Position numbers and translations under genes: made by a program. From assembly GCF_014655595.1 (NCBI RefSeq), contig NZ_BNBL01000001.1, positions 1,094,310-1,158,309 of the forward strand: DNA of 64,000 nucleotides. The letters run 5' to 3'. The stretch's first letter is position 1. Every line of letters starts with the position of its first letter. Shown here one piece after another: positions 49,477 through 59,147 of the stretch. The DNA comes from Streptomyces griseocarneus (GTDB lineage Bacteria; Actinomycetota; Actinomycetes; Streptomycetales; Streptomycetaceae). Under the pieces are notes generated by a model, which saw nothing but the letters and a program-made list of their open reading frames with translations, did not search any database and was not told the DNA's origin.

Positions 49477-50358
49477 CTAGGCGCCCGGCAGCGCCGACGG
49501 CGAGGCCTCCCGGCCCTCGCCGGCGGTCCAGGACGCCAGCAGGCGCAGGGCGTCGGCGGACGACGAGCCGGGCTCGGCGTGGTACGTGACCAGCTGCTGG
49601 TCCGGGTCGGCGGGCAGCACCAGGGTCTCGTACGCCAGCGTCAGCGGACCCGCCACCGGATGGTGCAGGCGCTTCACGCCGAAGCCCTTGTCCCGGACGT
49701 TGTGGGCCGCCCACAGGGCGCGGAAGTCCGCGCTCTTGACGGACAGTTCACCGACGAGCGCGGCCAGCCTGGGGTCGTCGGGGTAGCAGCCGGCGTCGAG
49801 GCGCAGCAGGGCGACGAGGTCGGCCGCCTTGCCCTCCCACTCCACGTACAGCTCGCGGGCGGCGGGATCCAGGAAGATCATCCGGGCCAGGTTGCACTGC
49901 CCCGGCGGCAGCGCGGAGAAGTCGCCGAGCAGCGCGGAGGCCAGCCGGTTCCAGGCGATGATGTCCAGCCGCCGCCCCAGGACGTACGCCGGAACCCCCT
50001 CCATCGAGTCGATCAGGTGCTGCACCGCCGGGCGCACCCGCTGCGGCCGGACGGCGCCGGTCCGTGGCCGGCCCGCCGTCGCCGGCCGGACCAGGTGCGT
50101 CAGGTGATTGCGTTCGGCCCGGTCCAGCCGCAGCGCCGTGGCGATCGCGTCGATGACGGACGCGGAGACGTTCTGCCCCCGGCCCTGCTCGAGGCGCGTG
50201 TAGTAGGCGACGCTCACACCGGCCAGCAGCGCCAGCTCCTCACGCCGCAGCCCCGGCACCCGGCGCCGCCCGCCGTGCACCGCCAGGCCCACGTCCTCGG
50301 GCCGCAGCCGGGCGCGGCGGGAGCGGAGGAATTCGCTCAGTTCGGTGCGCTGGTCCAT
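49477..50358 (-). CDS. HTH regulator with MmyB-like ligand-binding domain
   Basis: A 293-residue regulator with an N-terminal XRE-type helix-turn-helix ([20 protein letters not shown], then [16 protein letters not shown]) and a C-terminal PAS-like MmyB domain ([39 protein letters not shown]). MmyB-type domains bind fatty-acid-like ligands. It is divergently transcribed from the alcohol dehydrogenase by a short promoter region, the usual arrangement for a regulator and its target oxidoreductase. The ATG at 50358 is preferred over a GTG two codons earlier. Confidence 0.9.
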   Translation of the reverse strand: MDQRTELSEFLRSRRARLRPEDVGLAVHGGRRRVPGLRREELALLAGVSVAYYTRLEQGRGQNVSASVIDAIATALRLDRAERNHLTHLVRPATAGRPRTGAVRPQRVRPAVQHLIDSMEGVPAYVLGRRLDIIAWNRLASALLGDFSALPPGQCNLARMIFLDPAARELYVEWEGKAADLVALLRLDAGCYPDDPRLAALVGELSVKSADFRALWAAHNVRDKGFGVKRLHHPVAGPLTLAYETLVLPADPDQQLVTYHAEPGSSSADALRLLASWTAGEGREASPSALPGA

Positions 50359-50475
50359 GACCACAGTATGCGGGGCCCCTCCCGCCGGAGGGTGGCCCTG
50401 CCAGTAGTAGGAACCGCCAGCGTAGGCACAGCTGAGTTCTGGCTAAGCCCGCAGGTCAGACGCATGCTCGGGGTC

Positions 50476-51531
50476 ATGACCCAGAACACTGTCCACGCGT
50501 ACGCGGCACCCTCGCCGAAGGCTCCGCTGGAGCGCACCACCATCGTCCGCCGCGAGCTGGGCGAGCACGACATCCTGATCGACATCAAGTTCGCCGGGAT
50601 CTGCCACTCCGACATCCACACCGTCCGCGGCGAGTGGGGCGAGGGCGGGCACTTCCCGCTCGTCCCCGGTCACGAGATCGCCGGAGTGGTCGCCGAGGTC
50701 GGCCCCGGCGTCACCCGCCACCGCCCCGGCGACCGGGTCGGCGTCGGCTGCTTCGTCGATTCCTGCCGCGCATGCGAGAACTGCCGGGCCGGCCTCCAGC
50801 AGTACTGCACGGGCGAGCTCGGCTCGGTCGGCACCTACGGCGCCATCGGCCGCGACGGACAGGTCACCCAGGGCGGCTACGCCACGCGTCTCGTCGTCGA
50901 CGAGAACTACGCGCTGCGCATCCCCGAGGGCATCGCGCTGGACGCCGCGGCCCCGCTGCTGTGCGCCGGCATCACCGTCTACTCGCCGCTCGTCCACTGG
51001 CAGGCGGGCCCGGGCAAGAAGGTCGCCGTGGTGGGCCTGGGCGGCCTCGGCCACATGGCCGTGAAGATCGCCCACGCCATGGGCGCCGAGGTGACCGTCC
51101 TCAGCCAGTCCCTGCGCAAGAAGGACGACGGCCTGAAGCTGGGCGCGGACCACTACCGCGCCACGTCCGACCCGGCCACCTTCGAAGAGCTCGCGGGCAC
51201 CTTCGACCTGATCCTGAACACGGTCTCCGCCGACCTGGACCTGAACGCCTACTTCGGCCTCCTGCGCACCGACGGCACCTTCGTCCAGCTCGGCGCCCCG
51301 GAGCACCCGCTGTCCGTCGCCCCCTTCTCCCTGATCACGCAGCGCAAGGCGTTCGCCGGCTCCATGATCGGCGGCATTCCGGAGACCCAGGAGATGCTGG
51401 ACTTCTGCGCCGGGCACGGCATCGCCGCCGAGATCGAGCTGATCGAGGCCGAGCGGATCAACGAGGCCTACGAGCGCGTGCTGGCCAGCGACGTGCGCTA
51501 CCGCTTCGTCATCGACGCCGCGACCATCTGA
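50476..51531 (+). CDS. NAD(P)-dependent zinc alcohol dehydrogenase
   Basis: A 351-residue medium-chain dehydrogenase of the cinnamyl-alcohol/YahK type. Catalytic zinc ligands lie in [10 protein letters not shown] and GHEIAGVV, the structural zinc loop is [15 protein letters not shown], and the Rossmann motif is [15 protein letters not shown]. It should reduce aldehydes with NADPH. The ATG at 50476 is the usual family start; an in-frame ATG at 50464 is possible. Its likely regulator is the divergent MmyB-type gene. Confidence 0.93.
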   Translation: MTQNTVHAYAAPSPKAPLERTTIVRRELGEHDILIDIKFAGICHSDIHTVRGEWGEGGHFPLVPGHEIAGVVAEVGPGVTRHRPGDRVGVGCFVDSCRACENCRAGLQQYCTGELGSVGTYGAIGRDGQVTQGGYATRLVVDENYALRIPEGIALDAAAPLLCAGITVYSPLVHWQAGPGKKVAVVGLGGLGHMAVKIAHAMGAEVTVLSQSLRKKDDGLKLGADHYRATSDPATFEELAGTFDLILNTVSADLDLNAYFGLLRTDGTFVQLGAPEHPLSVAPFSLITQRKAFAGSMIGGIPETQEMLDFCAGHGIAAEIELIEAERINEAYERVLASDVRYRFVIDAATI

Positions 51532-51544
51532 GGTCCCCGGCGGT

Positions 51545-51582
51545 ACGGGCGGCAGGAGGCGGTACGGCCTCCTGCCGCCCGT
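51545..51582. terminator. Bidirectional terminator, 16-bp stem
   Basis: ACGGGCGGCAGGAGGC (51545-51560) pairs perfectly with GCCTCCTGCCGCCCGT (51567-51582) between the convergent dehydrogenase and membrane-protein genes. Confidence 0.88.
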
Positions 51583-51589
51583 GCTCGCG

Positions 51590-52465
51590 TCACCCGGGGC
51601 GGAAGGCGACCCGGGCGTTGGCGTCCGCCGGGACGATCAGTACGTCGCCCCGGTTCCTGTCCCAGTCCTGCGGGATGACGAACATCCGGTTGTCGACCTG
51701 GGCGAGCAGGCGCAGGCCGTGGTAGCGGTACCGGAAGCGTTGCGGGATGCCCTTGACCGACGGCAGCACCTCCTCGCGCACTCCGGAGCCCGTGAAGTGC
51801 AGGCGCTCGGTCGTGTCGAGGACGATCTCCGGCCGCAGTCCGAGGTTGCGGGCGAGGTAGCGCGCGTCGGCGCGGCCCTGCAGCTGGGCGTAGGCCTGCA
51901 CCGTCCAGAACAGGCACAGCGAGATCAGCGCCGCGACGAACGCCAGGGCGATCAGCTCCCGCCTGCCGTACCCCGTGCGCCCGGTGGCCCTCAGGTACAG
52001 CAGTCGCCCGTACAGCACCAGCAGCAGGCCGGAACACAGGATCAGCGGGGTGTCGAGCACCCCGGCGTGCCAGACCTCGTAGCCGGCGAGCACACCGACG
52101 ACGAACAGCACCGCACCGCACCCCACGAGCCCCAGCGACAACCACGCGAGGAGGGGCACCAGGCGGGGCCGCGACGCGCTGACCACCGACACCGCGGTGT
52201 AGCCCAGGGCGCCGAGCAGGCCGACCACCAGGGCCGTGCCGACCGGCATGAACAGGGGGCCCGCGCTGCGCAGCAGGTAGTCCTGCGTGGAGAGGTCCAG
52301 CGTGGCGGCGTCGACGCCGAAGTACTGGTAGCGGGCGTCGACGTAGGCGAAGCCGAAGTACAGGAGCAGGCCCGTCACCAGGGTGGTGGGCGCGATGAAC
52401 CCGGCGATCGTCTTGAACCACGCGCCCCACGGCGGCCGGTCCGGGGTCTGCTCCTGTTCCTCCAC
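51590..52465 (-). CDS. Multi-pass membrane protein of unknown function
   Basis: A 291-residue protein with about five predicted membrane helices (TTLVTGLLLYFGFAYVDA, PLFMPVGTALVVGLLGALGY, LSLGLVGCGAVLFVVGVLAG, LILCSGLLLVLYGRLLYL, LIALAFVAALISLCLFWTV). A soluble C-terminal part of about 90 residues follows and is probably outside the membrane. No enzyme or transporter motif is recognised. The GTG start lies 17 bases after the lipoprotein stop, so it forms an operon with that gene. Confidence 0.75.
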   Translation of the reverse strand: MEEQEQTPDRPPWGAWFKTIAGFIAPTTLVTGLLLYFGFAYVDARYQYFGVDAATLDLSTQDYLLRSAGPLFMPVGTALVVGLLGALGYTAVSVVSASRPRLVPLLAWLSLGLVGCGAVLFVVGVLAGYEVWHAGVLDTPLILCSGLLLVLYGRLLYLRATGRTGYGRRELIALAFVAALISLCLFWTVQAYAQLQGRADARYLARNLGLRPEIVLDTTERLHFTGSGVREEVLPSVKGIPQRFRYRYHGLRLLAQVDNRMFVIPQDWDRNRGDVLIVPADANARVAFRPG

Positions 52466-52482
52466 CGCGTCCCTCGACCCTC

Positions 52483-53085
52483 CTACGGCTCGCCGGGCTC
52501 ACCGGGCTCGACGGGCGTGTCCACGTCGGGCGGGGCCTCGGGGGTGGCCGGTGGCGCGCCGGGCGTCGCGGGGGTGCCGCCCCCGCCCGGCGGGGAGGCC
52601 GGGCCGCCGGGGCTCTTGCGGCCGGCCGTCGGAACGCTGCCGCACAGGTCCTCGGGATAGCCGGACAGGGTGGCGCACACGGTGTGGGCGGCGACGGCCG
52701 GCTTGCCCTCGTCCGGGGGGAACTCCCAGTCGATCTCGGTGGTCTTGCCGGTCGCCAGGGTGACGGTCTGCGGCTTCGGCCGGGTCGTCCAGCGCCCCTC
52801 GCCGGGCGTCTTGTCCTCGAACGCCACCTCGGTCTTGTAGGTCTCGGAAGGCTGCGGCTGACCGTCACCCTTCCCCTCGGGCACGGTGACGGCCACCTTG
52901 CCCTTCGGCCAGGTGCCGGAGAAGTTCGCGGAGGGCTTGCCGGCCGAGCCGAAGCCGCCCTGCTGCTTCTTGCCGGTGCCCCCGCCCGGACCCGGCTGGT
53001 CCTCGCCGTCGTCGGAGGAACAGCCCGCGAGCGTCAGAGCGGTGGCGGCGGCCGTGCTCAGGGCCAGCAGGAGACCTCGTCTCAC
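52483..53085 (-). CDS. Lipoprotein with Pro/Gly-rich tail
   Basis: A 200-residue lipoprotein with the lipobox LTLAGC (Cys22 from the GTG at 53085; a GTG at 53115 is also possible). After a Gly/Gln-rich spacer it carries one beta-rich domain (WPKGKVAVTVPEGKG, then TVTLATGKTTEIDWEFPPDE), including a likely disulfide between two cysteines (HTVCATLSGYPEDLCG), and ends in a disordered Pro-rich tail. The function is unknown; it is paired with the membrane protein downstream. Confidence 0.8.
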   Translation of the reverse strand: MRRGLLLALSTAAATALTLAGCSSDDGEDQPGPGGGTGKKQQGGFGSAGKPSANFSGTWPKGKVAVTVPEGKGDGQPQPSETYKTEVAFEDKTPGEGRWTTRPKPQTVTLATGKTTEIDWEFPPDEGKPAVAAHTVCATLSGYPEDLCGSVPTAGRKSPGGPASPPGGGGTPATPGAPPATPEAPPDVDTPVEPGEPGEP

Positions 53086-53207
53086 GGGGCGCGCCCTGCA
53101 CCATTCCTGATCCACCCTGCAGACGGTAACCACGGCCGGCCGCACCCGCGCGGCAGGCGCGCGACGCCGGGGACAATTCACCCGTTCCCGGCGCGGGTGC
53201 CGCGGCC

Positions 53208-55490
53208 TCAGTGCCCGTCGGCCAGACCCAGCCGCCCGGCCACGCGCGCGTGCAGCCGGCCCAGCCGGGCGGGCACCCACCAGTTGAGCCGTCCCGCGAC
53301 GGTCAGGTACGCCGGGACGAGCACGCCCCTGACGAGCACCGCGTCCACCAGCACGGCGGTCGCGAGCCCGGTACCCAGCAGCTTGAGCGAGGTGACCCCC
53401 GACGTGGCCAGCGCGCCCGTGACCACGGCCACGGCGAGCGCGCCGGTGGTCACCAGCCGGCCCGTGCGGGCCACGCCCTCCACCACCGACCGGCGGTTGT
53501 CGCCCGTCAGGAGGTAGCGCTCCCTCACCCGCGACAGCAGGAAGATCTCGTAGTCGATCGCCAGCCCGAACGCGATGGCGAACATCAGCAGCGGCATCGA
53601 GATGTCCAGCGTCCCGGTCGCCGTGAACCCGCCGAGAGCCGCGCGCAGATGCCCGTCCTGGAAGACGAACACCATCGCCCCGAAGCTCGTACCGAGGCTG
53701 AGCGCCCCGATGACCAGGGCCTTCACCGGCAGCAGCACGCTCCCCGTGAGCAGGAACAGCATGGCCCACGTCGCGATCGCCGCGATGGCAGCGGCGAGCG
53801 GCAGCCGCTCCCGCACCGCCTCCCGGGTGTCGGTCAGCAGGGCGGAGCGCCCCGTGACCAGCTGCCCGCCGCCGGGCGCGGGCAGCGCCCGCAGCGCGCG
53901 CACCAGCTCCTCGCCGGCCGTGGACTGGGCCTGTCGCGGGCCGCTCAGCAGCAGGACGGCCCCCCGCGGCGGCCCCGCGGCGGGCGTGGCGGGGGCGGTG
54001 TCGCCGGGGGCTGCCTGGGCGGTGGCCGCCCACCGGGCCCGGCCGGCCGACGGCAGGGCGGCCGCCGTGCGCGCGTACGCCCGCAGGGCCTCGGCGTCCC
54101 GTACCGGATCCGCGCGGGGCAGCACGACCGTCACCGTCCGGTCGGCCGAGGACGCGAAACGCGCCCTGATCTCGTCGGAGGTCCGGTGCGCCTCGGTGTG
54201 CGAGGGCAGCACGCGCTCGTCCGGCAGGCCGAACCGGACGTGCGCGAACGGCGCGGCGAGCAGCAGCAGGACGAGCGCGCATCCGGTGCCGTAGGACAGG
54301 GGCCGCCGGGTGACGGTGCGGGCGACGGCCCGCCAGGTGGGGCTGTCCGGCCGCGGCGGTTCCGTCACGCGTCCCGGGCGCACCAGGGCGAGCGGGTCGC
54401 AGCGGTCGACGCGGGTGCCGAGGAGCGTGAGGACGGGGGGTACGAGCACGGTGGCCGTGGCCGCCGAGAACACCGCCACCGCCATCCCGGCGCAGGCCAT
54501 CGACCGCAGGAACGGCAGCGGCAGCACCAGCAGCGCCGACATCGACAGGGCGACCGCGCAGGCGGAGACGGCGACGGTGCGTCCCGCCCGGTGCGCGGTG
54601 TTGCGCACGGCGAGCTCGACGGGGTGCCCGGCGCGCAGCTCCTCGCGGTAGCGGGTGACGAGGAAGAGCCCGTAGTCCACCGCGAGTCCGAAGCCCAGGG
54701 CGCTGGTGAGGTTCATGGCGAAGACGGACACCGGCATGGCGTAGGTGAGCAGCCGCAGCAGGGCCATCGTGCCGACGACGGAGACCACCCCGATGACCAG
54801 CGGCACGAGGGCGGCCACCAGCGACCGCAGGGCGAGCACCAGGAGCAGCAGGGTGACGGGCGCGGCGACCAGCTCGGCCCGCAACAGGTCCCGCTGGCTC
54901 TGCTCCCTGGCCTCCACGCTGCCCCAGGCGACCCCGGCGGCGGAGACGTCCAGGGCGCCGTGGCGGCCGGTGAGCCGGGGGACGAGGGTCTCGGCGGTGC
55001 GCGCCGCGTCGCGGTCGGCGCCCGCGAGGTCGGCGGTGACGAGCGCGGCGGCGCCGTCGGCCGCGCGCAGGGACGCGTCGCCGCCCGGCCAGTACGAGCG
55101 GACGCTCGCCACACCGGGGGCGCGGGCCAGCCGCGCGGTGAGGTCGCGGCCCGCCTCCAGCGCCCCGGCCGTGTCCACGCCGCCCTCGGCGCGGGCCAGC
55201 AGCACGATGTCGGGGTTCCCGGCGCCGAAGCGGTCGGCCAGCAGGGTGTTGGCCCGCGCCGACTCGGTGCCGGTGGCGGTGTAGCCGCCGTTGGCGAGGC
55301 GGCCGGCCGTGCCGGCGCCCGCCACCGCGAGCAGGGCGGTCAGCACGGCGGCGAGCGCGGGGACCAGCCAGGCCGCGCGCCGCCGGACGGCGTCGCGGCC
55401 CGGCGCGCCCGCCGTGGGCACGGCGTCGGCCCCGGCCCCGGGGGAGGCCGGGGCCAAGGTCGCGGGGCCGGGGTCGCGCGGAGGGCTCAC
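53208..55490 (-). CDS. MMPL-family RND lipid transporter
   Basis: A 760-residue RND-superfamily exporter of the MMPL type with the duplicated layout: helix, a roughly 150-residue extracytoplasmic domain, five helices, all repeated. Signatures are SALGFGLAVDYGLFLVTRYR and AIAFGLAIDYEIFLLSRVRE, each with the Asp-Tyr pair in the proton relay. The GTG start overlaps the KS stop (GTGA). It is the last gene of an ACP-KS-MMPL operon, and such transporters usually export acylated lipids or polyketides. The cargo is unknown. Confidence 0.92.
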   Translation of the reverse strand: MSPPRDPGPATLAPASPGAGADAVPTAGAPGRDAVRRRAAWLVPALAAVLTALLAVAGAGTAGRLANGGYTATGTESARANTLLADRFGAGNPDIVLLARAEGGVDTAGALEAGRDLTARLARAPGVASVRSYWPGGDASLRAADGAAALVTADLAGADRDAARTAETLVPRLTGRHGALDVSAAGVAWGSVEAREQSQRDLLRAELVAAPVTLLLLVLALRSLVAALVPLVIGVVSVVGTMALLRLLTYAMPVSVFAMNLTSALGFGLAVDYGLFLVTRYREELRAGHPVELAVRNTAHRAGRTVAVSACAVALSMSALLVLPLPFLRSMACAGMAVAVFSAATATVLVPPVLTLLGTRVDRCDPLALVRPGRVTEPPRPDSPTWRAVARTVTRRPLSYGTGCALVLLLLAAPFAHVRFGLPDERVLPSHTEAHRTSDEIRARFASSADRTVTVVLPRADPVRDAEALRAYARTAAALPSAGRARWAATAQAAPGDTAPATPAAGPPRGAVLLLSGPRQAQSTAGEELVRALRALPAPGGGQLVTGRSALLTDTREAVRERLPLAAAIAAIATWAMLFLLTGSVLLPVKALVIGALSLGTSFGAMVFVFQDGHLRAALGGFTATGTLDISMPLLMFAIAFGLAIDYEIFLLSRVRERYLLTGDNRRSVVEGVARTGRLVTTGALAVAVVTGALATSGVTSLKLLGTGLATAVLVDAVLVRGVLVPAYLTVAGRLNWWVPARLGRLHARVAGRLGLADGH

Positions 55491-56710
55491 GCGGCCCGGA
55501 AGAAGAGCACGGCGTTCTGCCCGCCGAACCCGAAGGCGTTGCTGAGCGCGCCCAGCATGCGCTGCGGCCTCGGCTTCTTCGTCACCACGTCCAGGTCCAC
55601 CCCGTCGTCGAGGCGGTCGAGGTTGGCGGTGGGCGGGATGAGCTGCCGCTCCAGGGAGAGCACCGTGCACGCGGCGTCGACCGCGCCGGCCGCCCCGAGG
55701 GAGTGACCGATGACGCCCTTGAGCGAGGTGACCGGCGGCGGGGTGCGGAACACGCTGGTGAGCATGGCGGCCTCGACGGCGTCGTTGAGGGGGGTGGAGG
55801 TGCCGTGCGCGTTGACGTGGTGCACCTCGTCGAGCTCGGCGCGGGCGTCCGCCAGCGCCGCCTCCAGGGCCCGCCGCGCGCCCGCGCCGTCGGGATCCGG
55901 GCGGGTGGCGTGGTAGCCGTCGCTGGAGGCGCCGTAGCCGGAGAGGTAGCCGCGCACGCGGGCGCCGCGGGCCCGGGCGTGCAGCGGGCGTTCGAGGATG
56001 AGCATGGCCGCGCCCTCGCTCAGCACGAACCCGTCCCGGTCCGCGTCGAACGGCCGGGACGCGCCGGCCGGGTCGTGGCAGCGCTGCGACAGCGCCTGCA
56101 TCCGGTGGAAGGCGGCCGAGCCCATCGGGACGCGGGCGCAGTCGGTGCCGCCGGCGATGGCGATGTCGCACGCCCCCGAGCGCACCAGGTCGCGGGCGGT
56201 GCCGATGGCGGTGGCGCCCGAGGCGCAGGCGGTGGAGGTGGTCAGGCACGGTCCCAGGACGCCCAGGTCCGTGGACACCTCTCCGGCGACCATGTTGGGC
56301 AGCGAACGCAGCAGGGCGGTGGGCGAGATGGCGCTCACCCGGCCCTCGTCCAGATGGCGGTACTCCTGCGGCCAGCGGTCGCCGCCGTTGCTGGCGCTGC
56401 CGATGACGATCGCGACGCGGGGCGCGTCCCAGGCGGCGGTGTCCAGCGCGGCGTCGGCCACCGCCTCGCGCGCGGCGACCATCGCCAGGTGGATGAAGCG
56501 GTCGTTGCGCCAGGTGATCCGCCGGCCCAGCAGCGCGTTGCCGTCGAAGCCGGGCACCCGGCACGAGAAGTCGACCGGCAGTCCGGCCAGCTCCTCGTCG
56601 AACGCGCCGAGGCCCACGCCGGCGCACAGGCCGTCCCAGGTCGCCTCCCGTCCGATGCCGGCCGGCGTCACCATGCCGATGCCGGTGACGGCGACCTCGC
56701 GTTCGCTCAC
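55487..56710 (-). CDS. Beta-ketoacyl-ACP synthase II-like enzyme (KS)
   Basis: A 407-residue condensing enzyme with the complete Cys-His-His set: C162 in TSTACASGAT, HVNAHGTST and GHSLGAAGA. An N-terminal VTGIGMVTPAG and an FDADRDGFVLSEGAA segment confirm the FabF type. It extends acyl chains on ACP by decarboxylative condensation. No AT, KR or chain-length-factor gene is adjacent. The GTG start overlaps the stop of the ACP gene, and its stop overlaps the MMPL start. The intact cysteine argues against a chain-length factor. Confidence 0.9.
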   Translation of the reverse strand: MSEREVAVTGIGMVTPAGIGREATWDGLCAGVGLGAFDEELAGLPVDFSCRVPGFDGNALLGRRITWRNDRFIHLAMVAAREAVADAALDTAAWDAPRVAIVIGSASNGGDRWPQEYRHLDEGRVSAISPTALLRSLPNMVAGEVSTDLGVLGPCLTTSTACASGATAIGTARDLVRSGACDIAIAGGTDCARVPMGSAAFHRMQALSQRCHDPAGASRPFDADRDGFVLSEGAAMLILERPLHARARGARVRGYLSGYGASSDGYHATRPDPDGAGARRALEAALADARAELDEVHHVNAHGTSTPLNDAVEAAMLTSVFRTPPPVTSLKGVIGHSLGAAGAVDAACTVLSLERQLIPPTANLDRLDDGVDLDVVTKKPRPQRMLGALSNAFGFGGQNAVLFFRAA

Positions 56711-57000
56711 CGCGCCGGCCCGGCCGGGGCCACGGCATCGGCCGGGCCCTGCGGCTGCGCGCCGATGGCGCCCGCCCCGATCAGCCGTTCGATGCGGGCG
56801 GCGGTCTCGCCGAGCGTGGCGCCCGCCGGGTTCTCGTCCAGGGTCACCTTCAGACGGTCCTCGAGCAGGGTGACCATCTCGACCTGGGCGAGGGAGTCGA
56901 TGTCGAGCTGCTCGAAGGTCGCGTCCGGGGTGAGCTGCTCCTCGGGAACACCGAAGTATTCCGAGAGCAGACGGGTCATCAGGTCGTATACGGGTTCCAT
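56707..57000 (-). CDS. Acyl carrier protein
   Basis: A 97-residue carrier protein with the 4'-phosphopantetheine attachment serine at residue 36 in LDIDSLAQVEM. Helix-2 features are typical (LLEDRLKVTLDENPAG). The C-terminus is a short Ala/Pro-rich tail. The ATG at 57000 follows GAGGAG and fits better than an upstream in-frame start. It opens a coupled operon with the KS and MMPL genes, so it probably carries the acyl chain made by that KS. Confidence 0.9.
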   Translation of the reverse strand: MEPVYDLMTRLLSEYFGVPEEQLTPDATFEQLDIDSLAQVEMVTLLEDRLKVTLDENPAGATLGETAARIERLIGAGAIGAQPQGPADAVAPAGPAR

Positions 57001-57176
57001 CGACCGTTCTCCTCGATCGGGGCCGGACACCGGACGCCAGGCATACAGCTCGTCTCATGCCATAGCGTGCTTTTCCGGTTTTTCCTTCGTCGCAGCCTCC
57101 TCCGCCCCCCGCCCGGGGCCGGGCCGACACGCTCGCCGCCACCGGCCGCGTCACCCGTACTGCCGAGGGCCGCGCC

Positions 57177-58100
57177 TCAGCCGGTCCGCTCGAACGGCGC
57201 CCAGCCGGATATCGCGAATTTCCCGCCCTCACGGCGCACTTCGGCGGCCCCGTGGCCCGCCAGGTGCGCCGGGAAGACCAGCGCCTTCGTGTCGGCGGCC
57301 CGCTCCAGGATCCGCCGGCGGGACCGGGTGGCCTGCGCCTGGTCCTCGCTCAGGCAGGTGTCGCAGTCCGGCTCCACGATCTGCAGCGGGCTGTGCACCA
57401 GGTCGCCGATGAACAGGGCCCGCTCCGAGCCGGACTCCAGCCGCAGCACGCACGACCCCGGGGTGTGCCCGGGCGCGGGCTCCAGGCTCAGCTGCCCGTC
57501 GATGCGGTACCCGCCCTCCCACAGCACCGTCCTGCCGGCCCGGTGCACCGGGGCCACGCTGTCCTCGAACACGAGCCGGTGGTCCCCCTCGGCGTCGGCG
57601 CCGGCGAGCGCACCGCGCTTGGGGTGGCCGTTGGCGGGGTTCCAGTAGTCGAAGTCGGCCCTCGCGATCACATAGGTGGCGTTGGGGAAGGTGGGCACCC
57701 ACTCGCCGTCGACCAGCCGGGTGTTCCAGCCCACGTGGTCGGCGTGCAGGTGGGTGTTCACCACGACGTCCACGTCCTCGGGGCGGACACCCGCGGCGAG
57801 CAGCCGGTCGAGGAAGTCCGTCCGCAGGCCGGACCACGGGGGAGTGCCCGGCCTGTCCTTGTCGTTGCCCAGGCCGGTGTCCACCAGGATCGTCCGGCCC
57901 TCGCTGCGCAGCACCCACGTCTGCGCGTTGCCGATGACCTGGTCCGTGCGCGGGTCCCAGAAGTCGGGGGCCAGCCAGGAGGCGTTGTCCCGCCACATCC
58001 GGGGGTCGGCGTCGGGGAACATCACGGGAGCGGGCACGAACGGCGCGTGCCATTCGACGACGCGGGTGATGTCGACCGCGCCCAAAGTGATCGTCTGCAT
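57177..58100 (-). CDS. MBL-fold metallo-hydrolase
   Basis: A 307-residue metallo-beta-lactamase-fold hydrolase of the lactonase/quorum-quenching-like type. Metal ligands are in NTHLHADHVGW (HxHxDH), PGHTPGS, ALFIGDLVHSP and the C-terminal FPAHLAGHG. It could open lactones or cleave thioesters. It lies on the same strand 176 bp upstream of the ACP gene, so it could relate to that cassette, but it may be a separate unit. It is divergent from the AraC regulator. Confidence 0.88.
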   Translation of the reverse strand: MQTITLGAVDITRVVEWHAPFVPAPVMFPDADPRMWRDNASWLAPDFWDPRTDQVIGNAQTWVLRSEGRTILVDTGLGNDKDRPGTPPWSGLRTDFLDRLLAAGVRPEDVDVVVNTHLHADHVGWNTRLVDGEWVPTFPNATYVIARADFDYWNPANGHPKRGALAGADAEGDHRLVFEDSVAPVHRAGRTVLWEGGYRIDGQLSLEPAPGHTPGSCVLRLESGSERALFIGDLVHSPLQIVEPDCDTCLSEDQAQATRSRRRILERAADTKALVFPAHLAGHGAAEVRREGGKFAISGWAPFERTG

Positions 58101-58220
58101 GTCCCCGACGCTATGGCGCCCCGACGAGACGGCCAATGCTTGTCCGTGCCCCGCGTATACGCGATCGTCTCGCCAGGGGCGGTGCCGGCCCGCCGCGGCC
58201 CGGTGCGCATACTCGCCCCC

Positions 58221-59147
58221 ATGGATGTGCTCAGTGACACGATGGCGGCCCTGCGCACCGGCCGGCCCCGCTCCGCGCTGACCGAACGGGACGGGCCGTG
58301 GCGGGTGGACCTGGCGGCGTTCGCCGGGATCGGCTTCCACGTCGTGCTGCGGGGCTCCTGCCGCCTGCGGGTGCACGGGGAGGACACGGTCCTCGTGGCG
58401 GGGGACGCCGTCCTGCTGCCGCACGGCACGGCCCACACCCTCGCCGACGACGCCGGGGCGCCGGCCGCGCTGCTGTGCGGCGGCTACGAGATCGACCGGG
58501 CCCGGGCCCACCCCCTGCTCGGAGACTTCCCCGAGGTCATCCGGCTCGCCGCCCACCCCGGGAGGTACGCCTCCCTGCACGCCGTCGTCACCCTCCTCGG
58601 CGAGGAACTGCGCGCCCCTGGCCGGGGCGCGGACGCGACGCTGCCCGCACTCCTGGAACTGCTGCTCGTCCACCTGCTGCGCGCGTGGTACGAGGAGCGG
58701 GCCGCCCGGCCGGATGCCGTCACGGGCTGGTGCCTGGCCCTGGCCGACCCGTCCGTGGGCGCCGCGCTGCGCGCGCTCCATGACGACCCGTCGAAGCCGT
58801 GGACCGTCGCCTCGCTCGCCGACCGGGCGGGCCTGTCGCGCGCCGCGTTCGCCCGGCGCTTCGGCGCGCTGGCGGGCCGGCCCCCGCTGACGTACCTCAC
58901 CTGGTGGCGGCTGACCCTGGCGGCCCGGCTGCTGCGCGAGTCCGACATCCCGCTGGCGGCGGTCGCCCAGCGCATCGGCTACACCTCGCAGTTCGCCTTC
59001 GCGCACGCCTTCAAACGCGCGTACGGAGTCCCCGCGGGCCGCTACCGGCAGGACCACCGCCCCGAAAACCCCGGGCGTCCCGCCGCCGGGCAGTGGCATG
59101 CTGTGCTGCGTGAACGGTCCCCAGATTCCCTTCAGCTTCGCCCCTGA
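58221..59147 (+). CDS. AraC-family transcriptional regulator with cupin sensor
   Basis: A 308-residue regulator. The N-terminal cupin domain (GFHVVLRGSCRLRVHGEDTV, then GDAVLLPHGTAHTL) senses a ligand. The C-terminal double helix-turn-helix (WTVASLADRAGLSRAAFARR, then IPLAAVAQRIGYTSQFAFAH followed by AFKRAYG) binds DNA. It is divergent from the MBL hydrolase, its probable target. Its 3' end overlaps the Mut7-C gene by about 50 bases in another frame. Confidence 0.9.
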   Translation: MDVLSDTMAALRTGRPRSALTERDGPWRVDLAAFAGIGFHVVLRGSCRLRVHGEDTVLVAGDAVLLPHGTAHTLADDAGAPAALLCGGYEIDRARAHPLLGDFPEVIRLAAHPGRYASLHAVVTLLGEELRAPGRGADATLPALLELLLVHLLRAWYEERAARPDAVTGWCLALADPSVGAALRALHDDPSKPWTVASLADRAGLSRAAFARRFGALAGRPPLTYLTWWRLTLAARLLRESDIPLAAVAQRIGYTSQFAFAHAFKRAYGVPAGRYRQDHRPENPGRPAAGQWHAVLRERSPDSLQLRP

